Shown: positions 43,714-55,714, counted from the first letter of the stretch. The stretch is 64,000 bases of DNA from Archivesica marissinica (GCA_014843695.1 CM026394.1:41621823-41685822), one strand, 5' to 3'. Translations and numbers: made by a program. The notes: generated from the letters alone by a model not told the origin.

Positions 43714-44379
43714 TACTTGGAATGTACCCCACACTGAGATGTTCTAATGATTCCGAGATCAGTTTTGGCATTCTAACACTGCACGCTAGCGGTGAAAATA
43801 ACAGTAAAATATTTCCTGGAATTTCATTAGAATCGTGTCGTAACAATACAATTCTGATGAAATTCCATGACATATTTCCAGATATTTCAGTTATATATAA
43901 GAAATGCGCATTAATGAATTGTCGTCAATTATTTGAACTATTTATAGCCTTTATTTTACCCAGCATGCAAAGAACTAGTTGAACAGCTCTCAAGACCCAA
44001 GTTGTTCAAAAATAAAAACAGTGCAAAATAAAAACAATACAAAATATAAAAAATATGTACACAACAAAAACAGTGAAAATAAAAACAGTAAAATGTAACA
44101 GACTCAACTTTTGGACAGATCTGTCTGTATATATGAAGTTATTCCCCTTTATGGATAACATTCTATTTATAACTCCCCTTCCAAATATATCACATGATTC
44201 AGTTTTAATCAATGAAAATTCAGTTTGTTTTCAGTACTGGACAATGGCAGACTTGTAAATTTGTTTTTCTACTTAGAAAGTTTAGAATAAATGGGTAATA
44301 TGGAAGGTTACTGTATATGTTTGTATCGAGGGTGTTGAACAATAGGTTGTATGTTGTAGTTAAAGGCCTGCAGGTTGAC
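43714..44379. other. No gene recognised
   Basis: AT-rich. Iterated AATAAAAACAGT / AAAATAAAAACA at 44010-44095 is a weak low-complexity repeat. No supported coding frame. Confidence 0.5.
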
Positions 44380-44391
44380 CTATATTTGACC

Positions 44392-44480
44392 TTAAACGCA
44401 CGAGGAATAGCGGTACAAATCTGACGGTCGACGCACTAAACACACGAGGAATAGCGGTACAAATCTGACGGTCGACGCAC
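44392..44480. repeat. 44-bp direct duplication
   Basis: CACGAGGAATAGCGGTACAA, ATCTGACGGTCGACGCAC appears twice in a row with almost no change. Confidence 0.85.
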
Positions 44481-44632
44481 ATCGTATTTGCCACATGCGA
44501 GGCCCTGCATGGTATACATCTAATACATGAGCACCACTTATATCTATTATGACCCACGTACATATCAGAGGTTATAAATTGCTGAAATTGAAGTTCTGTA
44601 TTTTTATAGTACTTACAACTGGTATAAACAAT

Positions 44633-45127
44633 TCAACTCCACTTATGGCCCAAATAAGGCTGGTTGCGCGGGTTAGGCAGCCAGTTCCTGCATTGCTGTA
44701 CCACACATTCAGGCATCAGTTCCCTCTTATGCCAAGTACAGTCTCCTCTTCTAGCCGCTACTTTTCTCTCTATATATCTGACATCTTTCCATGCGCCACA
44801 ATTATATAGCATTGCCCAAAACCTCCTGTATAGAAGCTTTCTCTCATGTGAATTTAGATTATGCGGTGGACGATTATTAGCAGGCCACCAAAGTTGTTTG
44901 TTCTGTTCATTTATTATGCAAGGGGAACACAAGCACAGTGGACACTCAGCAACACCTTCAGCATGCTGAGGCATAGGGGGAGGTACGTAAGCAGCCTCTG
45001 CAACGGGCATGGCGGTGGCTGTTTCTTCTATTTCCATCTCTACGTCCCAGTTCTTATTTTGCAAGAAAGTCAGCAATTCTTTTCTCTGCTCATCAGTTAC
45101 ATACATTGTTATTTTACTCAATGGCAT
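44633..45127 (-). CDS. Small cysteine-rich protein, 164 aa, function unknown
   Basis: Complete frame from ATG (45127, context AAGATGC) to stop at 44633. The first 35 residues look like a short regulatory segment (TDEQRKELLTFLQ). Residues 36-60 are Pro/Ala-rich. A compact cysteine cluster CPLCLCSPC (62-70) could bind metal. The C-terminal half contains RRFWAMLYNCGAW (101-113), RELMPECVVQQCRNWLPNP (135-153) and the end PYLGHKW. I recall very similar proteins in multiple copies in bivalves. The MPECVV...R..LP.P...YLG pattern is faintly like the cytoplasmic C-terminal domain of P2X7 receptors, a weak resemblance only. No signal peptide or membrane segment. It could be a real single-exon gene or a recently dead copy. 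Confidence 0.62.
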   Translation of the reverse strand: MPLSKITMYVTDEQRKELLTFLQNKNWDVEMEIEETATAMPVAEAAYVPPPMPQHAEGVAECPLCLCSPCIINEQNKQLWWPANNRPPHNLNSHERKLLYRRFWAMLYNCGAWKDVRYIERKVAARRGDCTWHKRELMPECVVQQCRNWLPNPRNQPYLGHKWS

Positions 45128-46475
45128 CTTGTAGAAATCGGCAGAATATGTGTAATACTCGTATGTTCAAGAGATTATAATTATAATATTATACATGTAC
45201 TCATAGCATTCACTGTGATTATTATGTAGCATCAATATCGGTAAACACACACTGACACAGAGAAATATTTAAAATATAACAGAAAACTTGCGAATAATAC
45301 TGTAGATATATAATTAAATGAAGTATGAAGGTTACCATATAACGAACACATATAGTTTATTCATATAAATACATACATATTATATACATGCATACACATT
45401 ATCAGTCTCAGTGATTACGCTACGGCTGATGAGGCACCTACATAACATGTAATCTATGTCCCTGGGCTGATCTGGATTATGTAGTTTGAATACTCATAAC
45501 TATCAATTTTCTTTACAATCAATAATATACGTTTACTTAAATTGTCAGGGCCTCATTTTGACTAATTCTCAGCTCACAGAGTGATCGTGCATATTAACCG
45601 TTAGAAAATACCTACATACGCCAAATTATACTGAATGTACTGCTACATTGTTGATACAATCCACTAATCACATGGAACAGGTAGTAAAGTATAAATCTTT
45701 ACAATTGGACGGGGTCAAACTGCAGGCCTTTAACTGATTCCTGATTTATTTATTTAAATTAATTTTTTAATGATTATGATGCATGGTATCGTTGTTGATT
45801 AATTGTTGAATAAACTACGCACTATATTCTCTAAACTGTGCACACTATTAATTAATATACATTGTTCCTCCTAACTTACAGCACCAGATTATCACTGTGT
45901 GTAGCAGGCCCGTAGCCAGCTTTTTTTATGGAGGGTTAGTTTTGAGGTCCAGAAGGGACTTAGAGTTTGGGACTGAGACCGCTAGGGGGGTTCTGGGGTA
46001 TGCCCCCCCCCCTGAACATTTTGAAATCTAGATGATCTGAAATGCCATTTTCTGCATTGTACATTGTTACGGGGCTATGTCGTCTTCAACGTGCTAGATA
46101 TTGACACAAAACAAAATACTTCGGAAAAAAACAACACAAAGCACTATCGCCACGCCACGCTCATATTTAAATAAATTAAATATTGGCTTAACTGTGATAT
46201 AGAGAGATGTTTCAAGATTTGCTGTATCTATGGTAACTTTTTTGCCCTCCAAAAAATGTCGCCTAATTTCGCGACCAAAACAAACCAAAGTCAAACATGT
46301 CTTCAGTGATTGTGCTTTTTCTGCATAGCATAATTATGTGCATGTTAAAACTGTTCATTCCTTATGGACCATATGACACCCAATAAATAATCTATTGTTC
46401 AAGAGATTCATTTTCAAACTCTACTTTATATTTGTAAACATCCTAGTTGGGCCAATATTTAATATAATAAAAGGT
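45128..46475. other. Mostly unassigned; one repeat-like remnant
   Basis: No coding frame with recognisable features. At about 45908-46035 AGGCCCGTAGCCAGC followed by GGGGGGTTCTGGGGTATGCC and CCTGAACATTTTGAAA resembles a dispersed transposon end common in invertebrate genomes. At 45400-45480 a weak foldback (GCTGATGAGGCACC / GCTGATCTGGATTATGTAG). Confidence 0.4.
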
Positions 46476-46476
46476 C

Positions 46477-46590
46477 TGCCTCCGTGCTCTAGTGGTTAAG
46501 GTCGCTGACTTGTATACCACTGTAACCTATCATCACTGATGGTCACGGGTTCGAGCCCCGCTCAGGCCGTGTCTCATATAAAAGGGACAG
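46477..46590 (+). mobile_element. SINE family D, head only
   Basis: GCCTCCGTGCTCTAGTGGTT, CTTGTATACCACTGTAACCT, ACGGGTTCGAGCCCCGC and GTGTCTCAT. The usual 150-bp body is missing after the head. Confidence 0.8.
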
Positions 46591-47264
46591 CATATAGAGA
46601 AAGTTCAGAGAAAGCCTCTTATAAACTATGTGTTGCTGGCATCAATATTATTATAAACTTTATTTATTTTACAATGATTGCGAATACTTATTGTATTGAT
46701 AATAGCCACGAGGCACATTTCAGGGCCCGCGCTGCCAATCGCCAGCCTCGCCAATGGCGACAATATTGCAAAATTGTCTAATAAAAATTCAGTTTGGCGA
46801 AAATGATAAAAACGGCGAAAATCTGTAAAATAGCCGAAAATTGGAAATTCCCCCGAGTCTATTTATGGAAAATTACTCTGGTCAAGGTGAAATCGTGTCG
46901 CGCGTGACTAATATCTCGGACTGGAGAATCATACAAGCGTGTTGTTTGTTTATTTAGCGGGGGCATAATGTTTGATTAGTGTGCAAACACGGGACACACT
47001 GAATGCTTATTATATTGAGCAGGTGATAATTAAGAGCAGGGCGGCATTACATTGTTGTCCAAATCCTTTGTAGACGAAAATTATGCTACCAAATTGAAAA
47101 GCTTTACACTTTGTGTCTGGTGCCTGTGGTTAGACGTAAGTATTTGTTTTGTTTTTGTTGTCGTTAATTGTGTAAGTTAATTTGAATATCAAAGGAATGT
47201 AGTACTAAATTTGCTACAAACAACCGATGCTATATAAATCGCACGTTTATGCATATACCACATA

Positions 47265-47553
47265 CGGATCTGTAGTCCAGTGGTAACACGCTGAACTGGT
47301 AATCCAGGGATCGCAGGTTCGATCCCCCGTCTGACCCTAATAAAATTAGCAGTCTTTCAGATGGGACTTTAAATCGAGGTCTTGTGTTGGTGCTTTGCAC
47401 CGTGCACATAAAAGAACCAGAGGAGACTCTGGAATGGGTCTCTCTCTGTATCATTGCACTATCATCCAAAAATCTAAAATGACTAATCTCTTCACGTCAC
47501 AGGCGTCACTCATATGGGCAACCGGTAGCGACGATAAATAAACGTAGAACACA
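47265..47553 (+). mobile_element. tRNA-derived SINE, family B, with 13-bp TSD
   Basis: CGGATCTGTAGTCCAGTGGT to AAATAAACGTAGAACACA, flanked by CATATACCACATA at 47252-47264 and 47554-47566. Confidence 0.93.
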
Positions 47554-47627
47554 CATATACCACATATTTGCTTTCAAAAGGCATTCAGACACACTGCTAA
47601 TTTGGTTATTCATAGTCTACCTTGAAA

Positions 47628-47930
47628 ATGGCTCTAAAAAGAAAATAAGACTCTTGGGTCTTTGGTGTAACTCCACCATCCAAAAAATCACAAAGTGATA
47701 GACTTTTTCAAGAGGGTTGGAAAGTGGGTCACCCATGGCTTCGCTATGATTCAAAATCACAATCTATGTTTTGCAACTTGTGCATCAAAAACCAGAAATG
47801 CAATTCATTCACTACCGGTTGTACAAGCCTTAAAAAAGATAGTGTATCTAAGCATGCTAAATTTGATGTATTTATTATTACACTCTCCCATCAGATTACA
47901 CATTTAATAAACTTGTGCAGGAATGGATTT
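47628..47930 (+). pseudogene. TTF-type zinc-finger fragment (hAT/ZNF862-like), broken
   Basis: One frame reads MALKRK, a TAA stop at 47646, then VFGVTPPSKKSQSDRLF, EGWKVGHPWLRYDSK, SMFCNLCIKNQK, NSFTTGCTSLKKDSVSKHAK. The W.....PWL.YD...MFC..C......F..G......S...H pattern is the TTF-type zinc-binding domain of hAT-derived proteins such as ZNF862-like genes (two Cys, then Cys/His). Everything downstream that would hold the transposase is missing: a TTAA MITE interrupts at 47930. It could have been one exon of a host gene; the early stop and truncation favour a dead element. Confidence 0.65.
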
Positions 47931-47933
47931 TAA

Positions 47934-48167
47934 CCCTTTCAACACCACAGACCTCTAAATAGGCTTACAAAAAGTGTAAATCCAGATGAGCCGGCTCGTG
48001 ATGAGCCGTCTCATCAGGATCTGCACTTTTTGCCAGTAATATTATTATTTTTAGACAAAAATTACCTATTTTGATAAATGAACTGGTCCAAATGTAATTT
48101 CCTTATTAATTTATTGGTCTAAAAATATCATGCACCAGTCCATGTCAGTTACTTGGTGTTGAATGGG
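47934..48167. mobile_element. TTAA-flanked foldback MITE, family M1
   Basis: TTAA at 47930-47933 and 48168-48171; termini CCCTTTCAACACC and GGTGTTGAATGGG. The inserted TTAA supplies the stop codon ending the zinc-finger frame. Confidence 0.88.
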
Positions 48168-48549
48168 TTAAAATTATTTTGAAAATGAAAGTGGACACAA
48201 CTTGTCAAGTAATGTATCACTGCAAATGTAACCCTTACCTCAGTTGTAGTTTATGGGCATACAGCACTTAGGTGGTGCAATTGCAAGATACATATAATAC
48301 ATTAATATACTATAAATACTCTGTTTGGGGAAAATGGCGCTCGTCGGAATTGGCTAAAGGAAACGCAGATTTGGCTACAAAAAATTTAGAGCCAGAGCAG
48401 GCCCTGCATTTGACATAGAGCTAAAGATAAAGTAATGTTGACCTGTGTTTGTCCGTGCAGAATTGATGACCTGTACATGTATTGTTCATGCGAGTGTTGA
48501 TATATCTATGGTACACATTATGTATGTTCCATTAATGTCAAACCCCCTT

Positions 48550-48717
48550 GCGGGGACGTAGACATGTTTTCCTGGACAAGCTTAGCCGACCTAAGTAGTT
48601 AACAATGTGTGTGACGCGCCTTGCTCAACGACACTACATAAGTGGCCTGACCGAGTATCGAACCCGGGACGATCGATTCCAGATCTGATGCTCTACCACT
48701 GGACCATGGATGCCACA
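48550..48717 (-). mobile_element. tRNA-derived SINE-like element, family E
   Basis: Sense (minus) strand: GGCATCCATGGTCCAGTGGT (A box), AGAGCATCAGATCTGGAATC, then CCCGGGTTCGATACTCGG (good B box) and the body GTAGTGTCGTTGAGCAAGGC. Only one copy in the window. Not a tRNA gene: acceptor pairing is poor. Confidence 0.65.
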
Positions 48718-49834
48718 CACAAAACATTATGTAAATACACAATGCCAAAATTTATGGAACAATAACAACAAATGATACCAAATTAAACCTTCCTTTTCCG
48801 AGAATTATCCTCCAAATAGATGTCGTATTGAACACTCTTTATCTTACACATTTCTTTATTTTGAACGGCGTGGATCCACCAGAATGTATCCCTTGCCAAG
48901 AAAATTTTACAATCTAAACATATTTCGACTGAATATATCGATGTGAATGATTAGATCCCGCTACTATATAGAAAATTCTATGAACAATATTTTCAATAAT
49001 GTAAAACCAAAGTTGATTTGATCCTTTGGGAAATAAATATTTTTAGGAAATTATAATATATAAATTTTAAAATGTATAAATCTGTATATTGAAATGTAGT
49101 AAAATAAATTGTAAAAGTTTACGTATTGTATCAAAATATATTTGATCAGACGCTTCATGACCCTTTTCGTTTGAGGCGTCTTGTTATAAATAAAACAATC
49201 AACCGATGTATTGTACGTACTGCATGCATTACACATAATGCATTTACATTATCAACGTTTGGAATCCACCATTATTTATTTATCTAAATCAAAACTCGTA
49301 TTTCTTTACCCCTCCCCTGATACAATCGGTCTGGAATCAGAACTGGCCCTGCAGCACTGCTCAATTGCAATGACAAATTGTCAAGTACATCCATTGATCC
49401 TTAAATTATGTCTTCCTGTTCTAAAATAAAATAAACTACTCACAGCACTAATGGAGAAGTTTATGTTCACTAAATCAAATTTATTCAAATTTATGGTCCT
49501 CCTGCCAGGTTATAAAACTTCTCAGAACTCGAGAGATTTGATTGGTCGAGTCTTGAGATTTTCTCTTGGCTAAACCAATCAGAAGTTGGAGACACTGAGC
49601 TTGAAATTGGAGAAAAGATTTATGACATCGAGGTCAGGTCGTACATAATTTATAGACGAAATGATTAGATACAGATATGTATGAATAATATCCTACAATA
49701 AAGTCACTGACACAACTTGTGGCAACCAAGGGATCATTTTAGAGGGTGATGTGGGCGAAATAGTTGCCCTAGGGACCCTGACTTCGCCCTATTGGGACTC
49801 CACTTCTCCCTAAATAAGATTATTTAAAAAAAAT
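48718..49834. other. No gene recognised
   Basis: AT-rich. The block at 49745-49800 (CCTAGGGACCCTGACTTCGC) is an inverted relative of the interior of 36068-36710. No supported coding frame. Confidence 0.5.
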
Positions 49835-49934
49835 AAAAGAACCAGAGGAGACTCTGGAATGGGTCTCTGTCTGCAACATTGCACTATCCTCCAAAAATCT
49901 AAAATGACTAATCTCTTCAGGAGGCGTCGCTCAT
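49835..49934 (+). mobile_element. SINE family B 3' fragment at the satellite border
   Basis: AAAAGAACCAGAGGAGACTC to CTCTTCAGGAGGCGTCGCTC AT. It ends precisely where the 21-bp array starts (GAGGGAAATATTAGCGATG), instead of the expected ATGGGCAACCGGTAG. Confidence 0.85.
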
Positions 49935-52900
49935 GAGGGAAATATTAGCGATGCTGAGGGAAATATTAGTGATGAATCATGATGAGGGAAATATTAGCGA
50001 CGATGATGGAAATATTAGCGATGATGAGTGAAATATTAGTGATGATGAGTGAAATATTAGTGATGATGAGGGAAATATTAGTGATGATGAGGGAAATATT
50101 AGCGATGATGAAGGAAATATTAGTGATGATGAGGGAAATATTAGTGATGATGAGGGAAATATTAGCGATGATGAAGGAAATATTAGTGATGATGAGGGAA
50201 ATATTAGCGATGATGAGATAAATATTAGTGATGATGAGAGAAATATTAGTGATGATGAAGGAAATATTAGTGATGATGAAGGAAATATTAGCGATGATGA
50301 GGGTAATATTAGTGATGATGAGAGAAATATTAGTGATGATGAAGGAAATATTAGTGATGATGAGGGAAATATTAGTGATGATGAGTGAAATATTAGTGAT
50401 GATGAGGGAAATATTAGCGATGATGAGGGAAATATTAGTGATGATGAGAGAAATATTAGTGATGATGAGAGAAATATTAGCGATGATGAGAGAAATATTA
50501 ATGATGAGGGAAATATTAGCAATGATGAGAGAAATATTAGTGATGATGAGGGAAATATTAGCAATGATGAGGGAAATATTAGTGATGATGAGGGAAAGTT
50601 GAGTATTAGTGATGATGAGGGAATATTAGTGATGATGGGGAATATTAGTGATGATGAGGGAAATATAGCATGATGAGAGAATATAGTGATGATGAAGGAA
50701 ATATTAGTGATGATGAGGGAAATATTAGTGATGATGAGAGAAATATTAGTGATGATGAGAGAAATATTAGTGATGATGAGGGAAATATTAGCAATGATGA
50801 GAGAAATATTAGTGATGATGAGGGAAATTAGCAATGATGAGAGAAATATTAGTGATGATGAGGGAAATATTAGCGATGCTGAGGGAAATATTAGTGATGA
50901 ATCATGATGAGGGAAATATTAGCGACGATGATGGAAATATTAGCGATGATGAGTGAAATATTAGTGATGATGAGTGAAATATTAGTGATGATGAGGGAAA
51001 TATTAGTGATGATGAGGGAAATATTAGCGATGATGAAGGAAATATTAGTGATGATGAGGGAAATATTAGTGATGATGAGGGAAATATTAGTGATGATGTG
51101 GGAAATATTAGCGATGATGAGAGAAATATTAGTGATTATGAGAGAAATATTAGTGATGATGAAGGAAATATTAGTAATGATGAAGGAAATATTAGCGATG
51201 ATGAGGGTAATATTAGTAATGATGAGAGAAATATTAGTGATGATGAAGGAAATATTAGTGATGATGAGGGAAATATTAGTGATGATGAGGGAAATATTAG
51301 CGATGATGAGAGAAATATTAGTGATGATGAGAGAAATATTAGTGATGATGAGAGAAATATTAGCGATGATGAGAGAAATATTAGTGATGATGAGGGAAAT
51401 ATTAGTGATGATGAGTGAAATATTAGTGATGATGAGGGAAATATTAGCGATGATGAGAGAAATATTAGTGATGATGAGAGAAATATTAGTGATGATGAGA
51501 GAAATATTAGCGATGATGAGAGAAATATTAATGATGAGGGAAATATTAGCAATGATGAGAGAAATATTAGTGATGATGAGGGAAATATTAGCAATGATGA
51601 GGGAAATATTAGTGATGATGAGGGAAATATTAGCAATGATGAGAGAAATATTAGTGATGATGAGAGAAATATTAGTGATGATGAGGGAAATATTAGTGAT
51701 GATGAAGGAAATATTAGTGATGATGAGGGAAATATTAGTGATGATGAGTGAAATATTAGTGATGATGAGGGAAATATTAGCAATGATGAGGGAAATATTA
51801 GTGATGATGAGGGAAATATTAGTGATGATGAGGGAAATATTAGTGATGATGAGAGAAATATTAGTGATGATGAAGGAAATATTAGTGATGATGGGGAAAT
51901 ATTAGCGATGATGAGGGAAATATTAGCGATGATGAGGGAAATATTAGCAATGATGAAAGAAATATTAGTGATGATGAGGGAAATATTAGTGATGAAGAGG
52001 GAAATATTAGTGATGATGAGTGAAATATTAGTGATGATGAGGGTAATATTAGTGATGATGAGGGAAATATTAGTGAAGATGAGAGAAATATTAGTGACGA
52101 TGAGGGAAATATTAGTGATGATGAGAGAAATATTAGTGATGATGAGGGAAATATTAGTGATGATGAGGGAAATATTAGTGATGAAGAGGGAAATATTAGT
52201 GATGATGAGTGAAATATTAGTGATGATGAGGGAAATATTAGTGATGATGAGGGAAATATTAGCAATGATGAGAGAAATATTAGTGATGATGAGGGAAATA
52301 TTAGCAATGATGAGAGAAATATTAGTGATGATGAGAGAAATATTAGTGATGATGAAGGAAATATTAGTGATGATGAGGGAAATATTAGCGATGATGAGGG
52401 AAATATTAGCGATGATGAGGGAAATATTAGCAATGATGAGAGAAATATTAGTGATATTAGCAATGATGAGGGAAATATTAGCGATGATGAGGGAAATATT
52501 AGTGATGATGAGGGAAATATTAGTGATGATGAGGGAAATATTAGCGATGATGAGGGAAATATTAGTGATGATGAGGGAAATATTAGTGATGATGAGGGAA
52601 ATATTAGTGATGATGAGAGAAATATTAGTGATGATGAAGGAAATATTAGTGATGATGAGGGAAATATTAGCGATGATGAGGGAAATATTAGCGATGATGA
52701 GGGAAATATTAGCAATGATGAGAGAAATATTAGTGATATTAGCAATGATGAGGGAAATATTAGCGATGATGAGGGAAATATTAGTGATGATGAGGGAAAT
52801 ATTAGTGATGATGAGGGAAATATTAGTGATGATGAGGGAAATATTAGTGATGATGAGTGAAATATAGTGATGATGAGGGAAATATTAGTGATGATGAGGG

Positions 52901-53728
52901 AAATATTAGTGATGATGAGTGAAATATTAGTGATGATGAGGGAAATATTAGCAATGATGAGAGAAATATTAGTGATGATGAGGGAAATATTAGTGATGAA
53001 GAGGGAAATATTAGTGATGATGAGGGAAATATTAGTGATGATGAGTGAAATATTAGTGATGATGAGTGAAATATTAGCGATGATGAAGGAAATATTAGCG
53101 ATGATGAAGGAAATATTAGTGATGATGAGGGAAATATTAGTGATGATGAGGGAAATATTAGTGATGATGAGAGAAATATTAGTGATGATGAGAGAAATAT
53201 TAGTGATGATGAGGGAAATATTAGTGATGAAGAGGGAAATATTAGTGATGATGAGTGAAATATTAGTGATGATGAGGGAAATATTAGTGATGATGAGGGA
53301 AATATTAGTGATGATGAGAGAAATATTAGTGATGATGAGGGAAATATTAGTGATGATGAGAGAAATATTAGTGATGAGAGAAATATTAGTGATGATGAGG
53401 GAAATATTAGTGATGAAGAGGGAAATATTAGTGATGATGAGTGAAATATTAGTGATGATGAGGGAAATATTAGCAATGATGAGAGAAATATTAGTGATGA
53501 TGAGGGAAATATTAGTGATGATGAGGGAAATATTAGTGATGATGAGGGAAATATTAGTGATGATGAGGGAAATATTAGTGATGATGAGGGAAATATTAGT
53601 GATGAAGAGGGAAATATTAGTGATGATGAGGGAAATATTAGTGATGAAGAGGGAAATATTAGTGATGATGAGGGAAATATTAGTGATGATGAGGGAAATA
53701 TTAGCGATGCTGAGGGAAATATTAGCAA
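49935..53728. repeat. 3.8-kb satellite of 21-bp units
   Basis: About 180 units of GATGATGAGGGAAATATTAGT; variants GAGAGAAAT, GAAGGAAAT, GAGTGAAAT, TTAGCGATG, TTAGCAATG. A block starting GATGAATCATGATGAGGGAA at about 49970 recurs at about 50895, a 925-bp internal duplication; a 12-bp short unit (GTGATATTAGC) recurs at 52451 and 52733, 282 bp apart. The 7-codon period leaves several frames open on both strands (MREILVM, DDEGNIS, ITNISLI, SSSLIFP). A few frame-breaking single-base gaps at 50590-50690 and 50830 argue against selection on coding. Confidence 0.95.
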
Positions 53729-54202
53729 ATATTTTATACATAACCCACGCAAGCACTAATTTCAATCATTTCAAATTATGTTTGTGATTTATTGTTTTAG
53801 CATTTTGTACAGTTAAGACCGATTTCTATACCTAGTTTTTATCAGGACATATAAACATAACCAATACATTAATATGTAGTTTGTAGTTGCCCAGTAAAAT
53901 AAAAAATATTTAAAGGAAATGTAATATTCCACTTACATTAGCTGTAAAGTTTCCAAATGATCTCCACTACCAATGACAAAAGACAGTAAATTCCTAACCA
54001 CTATATCATTTTCTTATTGGTAATATACTTGAGTAATGCAATGGAAGATCTCGGCTAACATCATACACCTTGCCTCTCCCACTAACAAATACACTATTGT
54101 CTGACAATATTGTAAGATTAGTTTTCATTCCATGTTCAGAAGGTAAGTTTATCTCACTGAGAATAGCCAATTAATTATATTAATACTTGGGAATTTCAGT
54201 TT
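53729..54202. other. No gene recognised
   Basis: AT-rich spacer between two satellites with no structure found. Confidence 0.5.
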
Positions 54203-55548
54203 CCAGTATACTGATCTCCCAATATGCTGGTTCCCAATATAGATCGCCCAATATGCTGGTTTCCAATATAGATCTCCCAATATGCTGGACCCCAATATAG
54301 ACCTCCTAATATGCTGGACCCCAATATAGATCTCCCAATAAGCTGGACCCCAATATAGATCTTCCAATATGCTGGCGTCCAATATAGATCTCCCAATATG
54401 CTGGCGTCCAATATAGATCTCCCAATATGCTGGTTCCCAGTATAGATCTCCCAATATGCTGGTTTCCAGTATAACCCAATATGCTGGTTCCCAATATAGA
54501 TCTCCCAATATGCTGGTTTCCAGTATAGATCGCCCAATATGCTGGTTTCCAATATAGAACTCCCAATATGCTGGTTCCCAATATAGATCTCCCAATATAG
54601 ATCTCCCAATATGCTGGTTTCCAATATAGAACTCCCAATATGCTGGTTCCCAATATAGAACTCCCAATATGCTGGTTCCCAATATAGATCTCCCAATATG
54701 CTGGTTTCCAATATAGATCTCCCAATATGCTGGTTCCCAATATAGACCTCCCAATATGCTGGTTTCCAGTATAACCCAATATGCTGGTTTCCAGTATAGA
54801 TCTCCCAATATGCTGGTTTCCAGTATAGATATCCCAATATGCTGGTTTTCAGAATAAATCCCCCAATATGCTGGTTTCCAGTATAACCCAATATGCTGGT
54901 TCCCAATATAGATCTCCCAATATGCTGGTTTCCAGTATAGATCTCCCAATATGTTGGTTTCCAGTATAGATCTCCCAATATGCTGGTTCCCAATATAGAT
55001 CTCCCAATATGCTGGTTTCCAATATAGAACTCCCAATATGCTGGTTCCCAATATAGAACTCCCAATATGCTGGTTTCCAATATAGATCTCCCAATATGCT
55101 GGTTTCCAAAATAGATCTCCCAATATGCTGGTTCCCAATATAGATCTTCCAATATGCTGGTCCCCAGTATAGATCTCCCAATATGCTGGTTTCCAAAATA
55201 GATCTCCCAATAAGCTGGTTTCCAATATAGATCTCCTAATATGCTGGTTCCCAATATAGATCTCCCAATATGCTGGTTTCCAGTATAGATCTCCCAATAT
55301 GCTGGTTTCCAATATAGATCTCCCAATATGCTGGTTTCCAGTATAGACCTCCCAATATGCTGGTTTCCAGTATAGATCTCCCAATATGCTGGTTTTCAGA
55401 ATAAATCCCCCAATATGCTGGTTTCCAATATAGAACTCCCAATATGCTGGTTTCCAATATAGATCTCCCAATATGCTGGTTTCCTGTATAGATCTCCAAA
55501 ATGCTGGTTTCTAGTATAAATCCCCAATATGCTGGTTTTCAACATAAA
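54203..55548. repeat. 29-bp satellite (about 46 copies)
   Basis: Unit CCCAATATGCTGGTTTCCAA plus TATAGATCT, with TTCCCAA/GACCCCAA/GCGTCCAA variants and short units lacking AGATCT (TATAACCCAATATG). All three minus frames are open because 29 is not a multiple of 3, giving Trp/Tyr-rich repeats (YWEIYIGNQHIGRSILETS), considered incidental. Confidence 0.94.
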
Positions 55549-55714
55549 TCTTTGCAATTCAAGAGTTATATTTAATTTCTTGTGAACTTATGCAGTAAAA
55601 ACCCTCATATTAAGACCAAAAATGTACAAGCTATGGCAATTTATGTTTAAGTGTCATCCTTTATAATATAACGCCTTCATACTCTTCAATTTTTGATTGA
55701 GCCATCAGCCCCAT
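55549..55714. other. Short spacer, no features
   Basis: Unique sequence between the 29-bp and 21-bp arrays. Confidence 0.5.

Larger units (their letters stand above)
46721..48406. mobile_element. Candidate hAT-type transposon remnant
   Basis: Ends CAGGGCCCGCGCTGCC (46721) and GCCAGAGCAGGCCCTG (48391) form a CAGGGCC-type terminal inverted repeat (13 of 16). Inside are GGCGAAAATG repeats near both ends, a zinc-finger fragment (47628-47930), SINE B (47265-47553) and MITE M1 (47934-48167). hAT elements with TTF-type zinc fingers are known, which fits, but no hAT catalytic domain is present and no clear 8-bp target duplication is visible. Confidence 0.5.

Noticed and set aside
44160..44640. Coding exons between the gap and the cysteine-rich gene
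   Set aside because: Only short frames of 60-70 codons without motifs; the region contains a simple 44-bp duplication and AT-rich filler.
46094..46294. 66-codon hydrophobic frame (minus)
   Set aside because: No recognisable motif, no supporting context, length expected by chance in AT-rich DNA.
51882..53765. Open frames of 300-630 codons (ISLIITN / REILVMM / SSSLIFP repeats) and similar ones from 49977
   Set aside because: Consequence of a 21-bp (7-codon) satellite unit; several phases and both strands are open at once, with frame breaks between blocks.
54149..55471. 440- and 376-codon Trp/Tyr-rich open frames (minus)
   Set aside because: 29-bp satellite with all minus frames open; the peptide cycles with period 29 residues as expected from 3 x 29 bp.
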